A stretch of 64,000 nucleotides of DNA from Leptospirales bacterium (lineage in GTDB: Bacteria > Spirochaetota > Leptospiria > Leptospirales > Leptonemataceae). The notes beneath the pieces are model-generated. The model saw nothing but the letters and a program-made list of their open reading frames with translations, was not told where the DNA came from and searched no databases. The translations under genes were made by a program, and so were the position numbers. Each line of letters begins with the position of its first letter. The stretch's first letter is position 1. The DNA is taken from assembly GCA_019694655.1 (NCBI GenBank), contig JAIBBN010000001.1:1-64000 (forward strand). The letters run 5' to 3'. Positions 8,593 to 16,525 of this stretch are shown in pieces.

Positions 8593-9041
8593 CACTGAAT
8601 TCCTATGACCAGATAGGCGGTGTAGCTTCGCCATTTGATGGGCGCTACATACACGGGGACGTCATTGGGCGTGGTGATATTTTTCAGGGCGCCCTCGACG
8701 ACGACCGGAATGGAAATCATGAAGTCCGCTCCAAATTGTTCGCGAGCATTGCCGGCAATGGTGTTGGCAATCTCGCCGGCCAGGTCGATGCGCGCTGCTG
8801 CGTCGTCGCCGCTGCCGCCCAGAATGGAATGCACCAGTTCGCCAAGCATCGCATTGCCGGAGGTGAAATAGATCATGCCTTTGCGATTGCCGGAAATGCC
8901 AATGACGCCCGTGCAATCAAGGGCCACGGTTTCGCCTGGCTTTTTCAAGAAGGGAACCGCCATTTCCACGCGGTCGCCGGCAATCTGCGAAAAGTAGCGC
9001 ACCGCTCCTTCAACAAAGATCTTCAGATCGACGTCTTTCAT
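8592..9041 (-). CDS. CheX-like CheY-P phosphatase
   Basis: 149 residues. The central helix DLAGEIANTIAGNAREQFG carries the ExxN pair (Glu90, Asn93) used by the CheC/CheX/FliY family to dephosphorylate CheY-P. The surrounding strand-helix-strand pattern (MIYFTSGNAMLGELV, FMISIPVVVEG) fits CheX. It overlaps the regulator stop and the ODP start by one base each, so the three genes are translationally coupled. It probably sets the lifetime of the signal on the adjacent CheY-like protein. Confidence 0.82.
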   Translation of the reverse strand: MKDVDLKIFVEGAVRYFSQIAGDRVEMAVPFLKKPGETVALDCTGVIGISGNRKGMIYFTSGNAMLGELVHSILGGSGDDAAARIDLAGEIANTIAGNAREQFGADFMISIPVVVEGALKNITTPNDVPVYVAPIKWRSYTAYLVIGIQ

Positions 9042-9403
9042 CAGGCCTCCTGGATCAAACGGGCGATCTCGCCGCGCAACTGTTCTGCAGTGAAGGGTTT
9101 GCCCAGAAAACCGCTGGCGCCCTTCTGCAATGCTTCCAGCGCAGTGTCCTTATCGCGCAGTGCGGTGACGATCAAGATACGGGCGGCAGGATTGATAGAG
9201 CGCATTGCTTCCAGCGCGGCCAGCCCGTCCATTTCCGGCATTGTGATGTCCATTGTGACCAGATCCGGCGAATGGCTGCGGAACATCTCCACCGCGATTT
9301 TGCCGTCGCCGGCCTCGCCGACAATCTCCAGCTTAAATTCGTCCAGGTACTTCTGCACAGCGCGGCGGATGATACTGGAATCATCGACGATCAAGAGCTT
9401 CAC
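9041..9403 (-). CDS. CheY-like single-domain response regulator
   Basis: 120 residues. Acidic pocket Asp7 and Asp8, phosphoacceptor Asp52 in VTMDITMPEMDG, Thr80 and Lys102 in LGKPF are all present, so phosphorylation should work. There is no output domain, so it signals by protein contact. The start is GTG at 9403, with a GGGGG run about 7 nt upstream; the ATG overlapping it (ATGTGA) is immediately closed by a stop. It is the first gene of the minus-strand operon regulator-cheX-ODP-kinase. It may act on the flagellar switch or in a separate pathway. Confidence 0.85.
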   Translation of the reverse strand: MKLLIVDDSSIIRRAVQKYLDEFKLEIVGEAGDGKIAVEMFRSHSPDLVTMDITMPEMDGLAALEAMRSINPAARILIVTALRDKDTALEALQKGASGFLGKPFTAEQLRGEIARLIQEA

Positions 9404-9432
9404 ATGAGCCCCCTTAGAATTTGCGATTGCGA

Positions 9433-9461
9433 ATCAAATTTCATTGCATTCTGCCGGACAA
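9433..9461 (-). promoter_or_regulatory. Candidate promoter of the regulator-CheX-ODP-kinase operon
   Basis: On the minus strand TTGTCC (9461-9456) is followed by a 17-nt spacer and TTTGAT (9438-9433). Each box matches the consensus at four of six positions. The rest of the 9404-9628 gap holds only a 12-bp palindrome, CGTAGCGCTACG at 9601-9612. Confidence 0.3.
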
Positions 9462-9628
9462 CCCTCGCAGCAGTTTTAACCGCCTGCGGAGCTGCAAGCT
9501 AATGCGCAATCGAATTACAAAAAACGAAGCGTGCAACGCGGAGGCGCCGCCTCACATTTGCAGAGTGCTACAAGATGGAGACAGAATGTTCCTGCGTCTC
9601 CGTAGCGCTACGCAGATGCGTCGCTGGC

Positions 9629-10840
9629 TCAGCTGTTGCGCAGGATCTCGTGGCCCAGTTTGTCGCGCTTGGTGCGTAAGTAATTGGCATTGTGCACGTT
9701 GGGCGGCGTCTCCAGCGCGACGCGCTCTGCGATTTCCAGTCCATAACCGGTGATGCCAGCGCGCTTTGCGGGATTGTTGGAGATCAATTTCATGCGCTGT
9801 ACGCCCAGGTCTTTAAGGATTTGCGCGCCCACTCCATAGTCGCGTTCGTCCATCTTGAAACCGAGCTTCAGGTTCGCTTCGACCGTGTCCATGCCGCCTT
9901 CCTGCAAGCGGTAAGCGCGCAGCTTATTGACCAGACCGATGCCGCGACCTTCCTGTTGCATGTAGAGCACCACGCCCTGTCCGGCTTGCTCGACCATCTG
10001 CATCGCAGCGTGCAATTGCTGGCCGCAGTCGCAGCGACACGATCCGAAAATATCGCCGGTAACGCAGCTGGAATGAACGCGCACCAGCACCGCTTCGCCC
10101 TCGCGCCATTCGCCCTTGATCAATGCCAGATGAATCTCGTCGCTGTTTTTCTGACGATAGGCGCGCAGTCGAAAAGAACCGTATTCGGTTGGCATCTCGA
10201 CTTCTTCGACGCGCTCAATCAGGCTCTCATTGCGCAGACGGTATTCAATCAGGTCCTTGATGCTAACGATCTTGAGCTGGAACCTTTCTGCTATCTGCAG
10301 CAGGTCCGGCAGACGCGCCATGGAGCCGTCTTCATTCATGATTTCCACCAGCACGCCGGCCGGCTGCTTGCCAGCCAGCCGCGCCAGGTCGCAGGCCGCT
10401 TCGGTATGACCGGCGCGACGCAAGACGCCGCCATCGCGAGCGCGCAGCGGAAAGATGTGCCCCGGTCGACCAAGATCCTCCGGTCGCGTCGTTTCGTCGA
10501 CGAGCGCCCGAATCGTCCGCGAGCGGTCGGCGGCGCTGATGCCGGTAGTATTTCCGTGAGTGAGCAAATCAACGGACACCGTAAAGGGCGTTGCATAGGC
10601 GGCGGTATTGGCCTGCTCCTGGACCATCATTTGCAGATTGAGTTCACGACAGCGTAAATCGGTGAGCGGCGCACAGATCAATCCTCGCCCGTGAGTGGCC
10701 ATGAAGTTCACGATCTCCGGCGTAACATTCTCGGCGGCGGTGACAAAGTCGCCTTCGTTTTCGCGGTCTTCATCATCGACCACGATGATCAACTTGCCCT
10801 GTTTGATTTCTTCGATCGCTTCCGGAATGGTATGGAGCAT
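9629..10840 (-). CDS. ribBA: Bifunctional DHBP synthase / GTP cyclohydrolase II
   Basis: 403 residues, the normal length for the fused enzyme. The N-terminal half is 3,4-dihydroxy-2-butanone-4-phosphate synthase, with [12 protein letters not shown] and the GHTEAACDL motif. The C-terminal half is GTP cyclohydrolase II, with the zinc cysteines in [17 protein letters not shown] and the [10 protein letters not shown] and ISNNPAKR motifs. Together they feed both branches of riboflavin synthesis. The ATG at 10840 has AGGA just upstream. It lies 108 bp after the hisC-like gene on the same strand. No FMN riboswitch core is visible in that gap. Confidence 0.95.
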   Translation of the reverse strand: MLHTIPEAIEEIKQGKLIIVVDDEDRENEGDFVTAAENVTPEIVNFMATHGRGLICAPLTDLRCRELNLQMMVQEQANTAAYATPFTVSVDLLTHGNTTGISAADRSRTIRALVDETTRPEDLGRPGHIFPLRARDGGVLRRAGHTEAACDLARLAGKQPAGVLVEIMNEDGSMARLPDLLQIAERFQLKIVSIKDLIEYRLRNESLIERVEEVEMPTEYGSFRLRAYRQKNSDEIHLALIKGEWREGEAVLVRVHSSCVTGDIFGSCRCDCGQQLHAAMQMVEQAGQGVVLYMQQEGRGIGLVNKLRAYRLQEGGMDTVEANLKLGFKMDERDYGVGAQILKDLGVQRMKLISNNPAKRAGITGYGLEIAERVALETPPNVHNANYLRTKRDKLGHEILRNS

Positions 10841-10948
10841 AGGATCCTGCCTGAATACAAGGACGCAACTGGACGGCTGCTGACGGCAGTTTTTTTGGGG
10901 TGCGGTCGCTCTGTCAATGCCGGGCTAGAGTCTGCGCGAGGGCGCTTC

Positions 10949-12085
10949 TCAGTTGCGTGAAAGGCTGTAGAGCAGCCGCAGGATACGATCCATCTGCGGC
11001 CAGGTTCCAATGGAAATCCGTATGCGCTTCTGACAGGGCGCTTCGCGAAAATAGCGCACCAGAATGTCCTCGGTACGCAGCAACAAAAGGATCAGTTCGG
11101 CGCAGCTGGCCTCCGGCGGGGCCGCCGCACCGCGTACCTGCAGTGCAGAAAGCAAGCCGCTGCGCATCGAATCGGGCGGCTCGCTGAAGACAAAGTTGGC
11201 GCTCGAAGGCAGCGTGTCAAAGCCCAGGCTGGCAAGCTCGCTGACAAAGCGGTCGCGGTTCTCCCGGATCGCGTGCAGGCGGCGTGACTGCTCTGCTTCG
11301 TCGTTGAGCGCGGCCAGCGCCGCCGCCTGGCCCAGTCGGCTTACGTTGTAAGAATCGCGAAGCTTATCAAATTGCTGATTCAAACTGGCATGCGAAAACA
11401 TCCAGCCGATGCGCTGGCCGGCGAGGCTGGCCCATTTGCTGAAAGTGTTCATCACCAACAGCCGCGGGTAGCTTTCCGTTCCGGCAAAGGCGGCACAACT
11501 CTGTCCGCCAAAGGCTACGTAGGCTTCATCAATCAGCGTCAACCCGGGATTCTGGCCGGCAAAATCCAGCAGTGCTTCGCGATCTTCGGCGATGCCAGTG
11601 GGCGCATTGGGATTGGCAAGAATCGTAAGTCGGGCCTCCCGGCTGAGCTGACGCAACGCTACAAAATCCATCCGCCAGTCTTCACCTAACGGCGCCTCAA
11701 TATGCCGCGCCTGTTGCATTGCCGCCAGGATTGGATAGAGCGAATAACTTGGGCGAGCGCTGAGCATTGCATTGCCTGGTTCGAGCACGGTCCGAAACAG
11801 CAGGCTCAGCCCTTCATCGGAGCCGTTGGTTACAATGCAGCGTTCGGCCTGCTGTCCATACACTTCGGCCAATCGCTTGCGGAGCGCGCTGGAACGAGGA
11901 TCTGGATATTTTTCCAGGTGATCGTGATCGATCGCGTTGTGCAGCGCCTGCAGCACCGCCGGCGAAGGCGGAAAGGGATTCTCATTGCTGTTCAGCTTGA
12001 TGACATCCGGGCTGTTGATCTGCAGCCCCGGCGTGTAACTCTGCATGGAGCGGATATGCGCCCTTGCAAACTCAACCGGTTCCAT
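10949..12085 (-). CDS. hisC: Histidinol-phosphate aminotransferase-type PLP enzyme
   Basis: 378 residues, fold-type I class II aminotransferase. It shows LNSNENPFPPSP at the N-terminus, TNGSDEGLSLLF in the cofactor-binding loop, ANPNAPTGI, DEAYVAFGG, and the PLP lysine in NTFSKWASLAGQRIG. This pattern is standard for HisC, which converts imidazole-acetol phosphate and glutamate to histidinol phosphate. No other his gene is in the window, so an aromatic or related amino acid substrate cannot be excluded. It starts 18 bp after the thioredoxin-TPR gene on the same strand. Confidence 0.82.
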   Translation of the reverse strand: MEPVEFARAHIRSMQSYTPGLQINSPDVIKLNSNENPFPPSPAVLQALHNAIDHDHLEKYPDPRSSALRKRLAEVYGQQAERCIVTNGSDEGLSLLFRTVLEPGNAMLSARPSYSLYPILAAMQQARHIEAPLGEDWRMDFVALRQLSREARLTILANPNAPTGIAEDREALLDFAGQNPGLTLIDEAYVAFGGQSCAAFAGTESYPRLLVMNTFSKWASLAGQRIGWMFSHASLNQQFDKLRDSYNVSRLGQAAALAALNDEAEQSRRLHAIRENRDRFVSELASLGFDTLPSSANFVFSEPPDSMRSGLLSALQVRGAAAPPEASCAELILLLLRTEDILVRYFREAPCQKRIRISIGTWPQMDRILRLLYSLSRN

Positions 12086-12103
12086 GTCGGTCAGGCCACG
12101 GTC

Positions 12104-12964
12104 TCAGTGCAGGTCGGCAAGCAACATCTCCGCTTGCTGGCGCTCGCGACCGGGCCGCAGCGCGCGCAATGCAACAAACAGGTCGGCGCGTGCATCGGCG
12201 CTGCGTCCAAGGGCATGGAAGCTGCTGGCCCGGTACAATCGCGCGAGACCATGCTGGTGATCGCCCTGCGGTCGTAGCGCCAAATAGGCGCTCCACAACG
12301 AGACTGCTTGCTGGTCGCGATCCAGTTGCATGGAGCTTACGGCGGCATTGAACAGCGCTTCCTGGCGCAGCGTTGTTGCTCCCGCTTCCGCCCGACGATG
12401 GGCCTGCATAAAAAGATCGTAGGCGACTTGCCATTCGTGGCGTTGAAAAGCCGTCTCGCCGCGGGCCAGCAGACCGGCGGCATCGTCCGGGGAGCTTGCG
12501 CCTCCCGCATTTTGTAGGCCGCTGGCGGCGGCTGCACTGCGTGCGTAGATTTGCCGCAGACGGCGGGCAAATTCGCCGGCCGGCAAGTAGCCATCGATAC
12601 GATCGATCTCGCTGCCGTCGGCATTCAAGAAGACCTGCGTGGGAAATCCTTGCACGCGGTAGCGACGGCTGATGGCCCGGAAGCGATCGCCATTTACGCG
12701 CAGTTGCAAAAATCGAACGCTGATTTCGCGGACGACCGGATTGGGATAAACATCCTCCACCAGTCGCCGACAGTAGCCGCACCAATCAGCATAAAAGTCG
12801 AGCATCAGTGGCTGTTGATTCCGGCCCGCCTGCTCCAGGGCTTCCTTGATCTGCCCGTCTGCATCTTGCGGCCGGCTGTTCAGGGAAAGCGGGGAGAGGC
12901 CGGCCATCGCCACGACTAGCAGGAGCCGCGGGAAGATACATCTGGCTGCTGGAGCGCTATCCAT
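12104..12964 (-). CDS. Secreted thioredoxin-like protein with TPR-like C-terminus
   Basis: 286 residues from the ATG at 12964, with GGAG about 8 nt upstream; the reading upstream of it looks non-coding. A hydrophobic N-terminal segment after a short basic stretch is a likely signal peptide. The thioredoxin domain has LMLDFYADWCGYCRRL with the active CxxC (WCGYC) and the cis-Pro in GFPTQVFLN. The C-terminal about 130 residues contain TPR-like helix pairs (RGETAFQRHEWQVAYDLFMQ). A periplasmic thiol-disulfide role is likely, with the TPR part binding partner proteins. The hisC-like gene follows at 18 bp. Confidence 0.75.
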   Translation of the reverse strand: MDSAPAARCIFPRLLLVVAMAGLSPLSLNSRPQDADGQIKEALEQAGRNQQPLMLDFYADWCGYCRRLVEDVYPNPVVREISVRFLQLRVNGDRFRAISRRYRVQGFPTQVFLNADGSEIDRIDGYLPAGEFARRLRQIYARSAAAASGLQNAGGASSPDDAAGLLARGETAFQRHEWQVAYDLFMQAHRRAEAGATTLRQEALFNAAVSSMQLDRDQQAVSLWSAYLALRPQGDHQHGLARLYRASSFHALGRSADARADLFVALRALRPGRERQQAEMLLADLH

Positions 12965-13042
12965 GACTGTTCTCCTGCAGATTAGATAACAACCCGCCGC
13001 CCTGGGTAGAATTTTTTGTTCAATCCCCGACAATCTGGTTTA

Positions 13043-13086
13043 GAGCCGGTCCCAAAACCCTACGGATGGGGTTTTGGGACGCGCTC
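13043..13086. repeat. 44-nt imperfect palindrome
   Basis: A perfect 12-bp stem (13049-13060 with 13069-13080, GTCCCAAAACCC/GGGTTTTGGGAC) has an 8-nt loop. Beyond a 2x2 mismatch it is extended by GAGC/GCTC (13043-13046 with 13083-13086). It lies in the 169-bp gap between the J-domain gene and the thioredoxin gene. No T-run follows on either strand, so it is not a classical terminator. It may be a dispersed repeat or RNA-processing element. Confidence 0.6.
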
Positions 13087-13126
13087 CTATGGACAACGGC
13101 CTGGCGCTGTTCCCCGGCCTGGATCG

Positions 13127-13957
13127 CTAGCGGCGCGCCTGGTCCGGGTAGACGCTGATAACGTGGGCGTATGCGGCGATGATCGCCTGGCAGCGGTCCT
13201 TGCCCATGGCATTGACGTCCGGATGGTACTTTTTCAGCAGCGTTCGATAGCGTTGCTTCAGATCTTCGCGATCAGGCAGTTCTGATCCGGAGTATTCCAT
13301 TTCGCGTAAAGCGGCGCTCAATTCCGGAGGCAGAAGTAAGAGACGACGTTCGTCGGCGTCAACGATTGGGATTTCCCAGAATTCGGCGCGCTGACGCAGT
13401 CGATCATACAACCCAAGACAGACGTCTTCCCAGCGCATGGTACGTCGTTTGAATTGTTCTCCGAGATAGCCATGCAACAACGCACGACTCAGGTGGTGGT
13501 CCTGTACATGCAGCTGTTTCAGGTAGAGTCCGCTGGCAAAGCGAACGTATTCGTCCAGATCAAATCGACTCAAACAATAGAACTCGGCGGCGTCGCTAAA
13601 ACGCTGGCAGCCTGCGACGGCCGTCTCCAGAAGATCGCGGTCGATTTCGTCGCTTTGCATGCGACTCATGCTGACTGATTGGAAGAATTCAATCCATTCC
13701 AGCAGACGCTCCTCTTCAAAGTGGAAGCCGGCGCTCTGAAAGGCGGCGGCAGCGCCAGGCAGGCCCAGGGCGGCGGCAAAATCTACCAGGTCGGCGACAT
13801 TCTCCGGACCGAAAAAATCAACAAGCTCTTCCGACCAGCCAGGCGTATGCCGTCGAGAGTAGAGGAAGCGGTAGTAGCGCTGACGATCCGTTCCAAGCAA
13901 TTCGAGCGCGTAGTCGAGTTCTAGCTGCCAGCTTTCGCCGGCGCGCACCGACTCCAT
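13127..13957 (-). CDS. Protein with C-terminal DnaJ (J) domain
   Basis: 276 residues from the ATG at 13957, which lies 4 nt after the hflX stop and suggests coupling; a longer reading into hflX looks like shadow sequence. The last about 70 residues form a J domain, with LKQRYRTLLKKYHPDVNA carrying the essential HPD tripeptide. The first about 190 residues are helical and of unknown function. J domains stimulate DnaK ATPase and deliver clients. A C-terminal J domain with no Gly/Phe or zinc region marks a specialised class III type J-protein. Its client is unknown. Confidence 0.72.
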   Translation of the reverse strand: MESVRAGESWQLELDYALELLGTDRQRYYRFLYSRRHTPGWSEELVDFFGPENVADLVDFAAALGLPGAAAAFQSAGFHFEEERLLEWIEFFQSVSMSRMQSDEIDRDLLETAVAGCQRFSDAAEFYCLSRFDLDEYVRFASGLYLKQLHVQDHHLSRALLHGYLGEQFKRRTMRWEDVCLGLYDRLRQRAEFWEIPIVDADERRLLLLPPELSAALREMEYSGSELPDREDLKQRYRTLLKKYHPDVNAMGKDRCQAIIAAYAHVISVYPDQARR

Positions 13958-13961
13958 CTCT

Positions 13962-15692
13962 TCAAGCAATTCCTGAAGTGGCTCCAAACCGACCCGGCCT
14001 TCGATTCTCGCTCTTATCCGCCAATTGTAAATCTTCGCCCTGCGCCTGGCCGGCTGCGCCAGTCGCTTTTGAACGCGCGGCAAAGACCGCCGCTTCAATG
14101 ACTTCCAGCAGATGATCGAGGTTGCGACGAGCCTGAGCGGAAATCAAAGCGTCTCCCGGTCGTTCCAGAAAGCGCAGCGCGTCGGCATCAAGCATATCGC
14201 ATTTGTTGTAAACGCGAATGGTTGGAATGCCCAGCAAGCCCAGGTCGCCAAGAATTTCCTCGACGGCCGCGATCTTTTGTTCGCGCGCATCGTCGGCCGC
14301 ATCGATGCAATGCAGAAGCAAACTGGAATCGCGCAACTCTTCCAGGGTGGCCTGAAAAGCGCGTCCCAGTTCCGGCGGCAGGTCATGGATGAAGCCGACC
14401 GTATCGGCCAGAATGATTTCCCGCTCTTTTGGAAAACGCACGCGTCGCGTCGTGGGATCCAGCGTGGCAAAGAGGCGGTTTTCGGCCCTCGTCTCGCTGC
14501 GCGTCAGGGCGTTGAGCAGCGTCGACTTGCCAGCGTTCGTGTAGCCAACGATGGAAACGACGGGAATATCATTATCAGCGCGCGTTCGACGGTTCAACTC
14601 GCGCCGCTGGCGTAGTCCGCCAAGTTCCTTTTCCAGGCGAGCCAGTCGCTCATTCACGCGACGCCGTCCGATCTCCAGTTTGGTCTCCCCGGGTCCGCGG
14701 CCGCCAATGCCGCCGGTCAGGCGCGACATGTTGTCGTCCTTTTCGGACAGTCGTCCCTTGAGGTAGCGCAGCTGCGCCAGCTCAACCTGCAGCTTTCCGT
14801 CGCGGCTGCGCGCATTTCTGGCGAAGATATCCAGGATCAGCTGGGTTCGATCCAGAATCTTCAAGTCCGTGATTTGTGAAAAGCGTCGAGCCTGCGCCGG
14901 ACTCAGTTCCAGGTCGAAGAGGATCATCTCCGCGTCGCGCTGCACGGCCTCGATGGAGATCTCCCGCGCCTTTCCGGAGCCGACGAGCGTCAAGGGATCC
15001 AGGGCGTTGCGCCGCTGTGAGATCGCGCCGACTACATCAACGCCTGCGGTGCGACAAAGCTCTTGTAGTTCAGCCTGCGATTGTTCAGGATTGCGGCGGC
15101 GTCGCATCGCCGGCGTATACACGCCAACCAGCAATGCTCGCGGCGCGCCGCTGGCGCGTTTCAGCTGAGCGTCGTGTTCGCGAAAGGCGCGCTCCATGTC
15201 TTCAATGGTTTCGCGCAGATTCTCAGGCAACTGGCCGGGCAGGGCAGGTTCCTCCCTGATATAACCATGCGCCTGGCCCGGCATAAGGTGAGCGCTGTGG
15301 AACCGAGCGGGCAGGCCCTCCTCGTCGATAGCCACGGCCGTGATGTAATCCAGGCGCAACAAGGTCAGGTCGTAGAGATCTTCCTGACTGAGTTCTTCTC
15401 CCCGGAGGTGAGTGTGCACGAGGCGCAAACCTCGCAGGCGCGCTGCGCGCGAGCGGTCCAGCTCCGGAATGAAAATGCGACCCGCGTCGCCTACCATCAG
15501 GTGTGTAATGTAGCCGGAGCGGTCGATCAACACGCCAAGCTGGCGTCCGATCTCCCGTGAAAGTTCGCCGAGGGCGCGAGCAAACTCCTGTGTAATGACG
15601 GCATTGCCGCGGATCCGACGATCGGCCAGGCGCTCCAGGCGCTGACGTTGATTGCTCTTGAGATCTTGGACGTTGCCGCTGATGCTACTGAT
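13962..15692 (-). CDS. hflX: Ribosome-associated GTPase HflX, probable non-canonical start
   Basis: 576 residues if started at 15692. Family signatures are clear: the glycine-rich [16 protein letters not shown]1 [10 protein letters not shown]3 DTVGF, and G4 NKCD. HflX splits stalled ribosomes. The GTG at 15533 would give 523 residues, but it begins mid-domain. The frame upstream encodes another 53 residues, including [14 protein letters not shown] and [18 protein letters not shown], that match the usual HflX N-terminus. No ATG, GTG or TTG occurs in frame between those residues and an upstream TGA (15740-15738). ATC at 15692-15690 lies 7 nt after GAGG, downstream of a strong promoter, and is the best candidate. 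The J-domain gene follows. Confidence 0.85.
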   Translation of the reverse strand: MSSISGNVQDLKSNQRQRLERLADRRIRGNAVITQEFARALGELSREIGRQLGVLIDRSGYITHLMVGDAGRIFIPELDRSRAARLRGLRLVHTHLRGEELSQEDLYDLTLLRLDYITAVAIDEEGLPARFHSAHLMPGQAHGYIREEPALPGQLPENLRETIEDMERAFREHDAQLKRASGAPRALLVGVYTPAMRRRRNPEQSQAELQELCRTAGVDVVGAISQRRNALDPLTLVGSGKAREISIEAVQRDAEMILFDLELSPAQARRFSQITDLKILDRTQLILDIFARNARSRDGKLQVELAQLRYLKGRLSEKDDNMSRLTGGIGGRGPGETKLEIGRRRVNERLARLEKELGGLRQRRELNRRTRADNDIPVVSIVGYTNAGKSTLLNALTRSETRAENRLFATLDPTTRRVRFPKEREIILADTVGFIHDLPPELGRAFQATLEELRDSSLLLHCIDAADDAREQKIAAVEEILGDLGLLGIPTIRVYNKCDMLDADALRFLERPGDALISAQARRNLDHLLEVIEAAVFAARSKATGAAGQAQGEDLQLADKSENRRPGRFGATSGIA

Positions 15693-15710
15693 GGCGTGGC
15701 CTCGATCAGA

Positions 15711-15738
15711 AGTATAGGTTGCGTCGCCGAATTGTCAA
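15711..15738 (-). promoter_or_regulatory. Near-consensus promoter of hflX
   Basis: On the minus strand TTGACA (15738-15733) is followed by a 16-nt spacer and TATACT (15716-15711). The expected start near 15704 leaves a leader of about 12 nt, with GAGG at 15703-15700. It lies in the divergent gap with the transporter gene at 15827. Confidence 0.7.
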
Positions 15739-15826
15739 GCGCGGAAGCAGAGGCCGTTCGTTTTCGCAATCTTGGCGGACTTCGCGCTTGCCGAATGGGA
15801 AGCAGGCTGCGCCCTGAGCCATCGCT

Positions 15827-16513
15827 ATGCAGCCCGAAGGACGTCACTACCGCTACTTTGACCTGGTTATGGCCGGTTTTGTGATCGTCCTGGTGTGCTC
15901 CGGCGTAATCGGCGCGCCTAAGATTTCGCAGCTCTTTGGCTTCACCTTCGGCGCCGCCGTCGTATTCTTTCCCTTCAGCTATATCTTTGGCGATATCCTT
16001 ACTGAAGTCTATGGCTATGCTCGCGCCCGGCGCGTGGTCTGGGCGGGATTTGCCGGCCTCGGCTTTGCCTCGCTGATGAGCGCGATCGTTGTGGCTATGC
16101 CGCCTGCGCCGGGCTGGAACGATCAGCAAGCTTTTGTTACTGTTCTCGGTCAGACGCCGCGCATTGCGCTGGCTTCATTGATCGCCTACTGGGCCGGGGA
16201 GTTTGCCAATTCCTTTGTCCTGGCAAAGATCAAGGTTCGGATGGAAGGCCGCGTTCTCTGGGTACGGACCATTGGCTCTACTATCGTAGGCCAGGCGGTC
16301 GATTCGCTGTTGTTTTATCCGCTGGCCTTTTGGGCCCTCTGGACGCCGGCCCAGGTCTTCGAAGTAATGATCGTGAATTACTTTCTCAAAGTGGGCGTCG
16401 AGGCGCTGATGACGCCGGTCACTTACATTGCCGTACGCTTTTTGAAGCGCGTTGAAAACGAGGACTATTACGATCGCGATACGCGCTTCACGCCCTTTTC
16501 GCTTGAGGAGTGA
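15827..16513 (+). CDS. Queuosine precursor transporter (YhhQ/VUT family)
   Basis: 228 residues and about six membrane helices. The family pattern is visible in VCSGVIGAPKI, FPFSYIFGDILTEVYGYARAR (written here in part), and GSTIVGQAVDSLLFYPLAFW. YhhQ proteins import preQ0/preQ1 for queuosine modification of tRNA. No queuosine synthesis gene is in the window. It is transcribed divergently from hflX and convergently with the OmpA-like lipoprotein gene 12 bp away. Confidence 0.88.
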   Translation: MQPEGRHYRYFDLVMAGFVIVLVCSGVIGAPKISQLFGFTFGAAVVFFPFSYIFGDILTEVYGYARARRVVWAGFAGLGFASLMSAIVVAMPPAPGWNDQQAFVTVLGQTPRIALASLIAYWAGEFANSFVLAKIKVRMEGRVLWVRTIGSTIVGQAVDSLLFYPLAFWALWTPAQVFEVMIVNYFLKVGVEALMTPVTYIAVRFLKRVENEDYYDRDTRFTPFSLEE

Positions 16514-16525
16514 GGTAGTTCCCAC

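Noticed and set aside
7819-8634. Longer ODP protein starting at 8634
   Set aside because: This would overlap the cheX-like gene by 43 nt. The ATG at 8592 overlaps its stop by one base, has AGGA upstream and gives the normal N-terminus.
10877-10896. CTGC/GCAG hairpin followed by seven T on the plus strand
   Set aside because: The stem is only 4 bp and both flanking genes (hisC-like, ribBA) are on the minus strand, so a plus-strand terminator has nothing to end.
10841-10948. Possible FMN riboswitch before ribBA
   Set aside because: None of the conserved RFN element stretches is present in this 108-bp gap.
15527-16129. Minus-strand open frame of 200 codons upstream of hflX
   Set aside because: It runs opposite the clear YhhQ-type transporter and in another frame from hflX. 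No start signal or domain was found.
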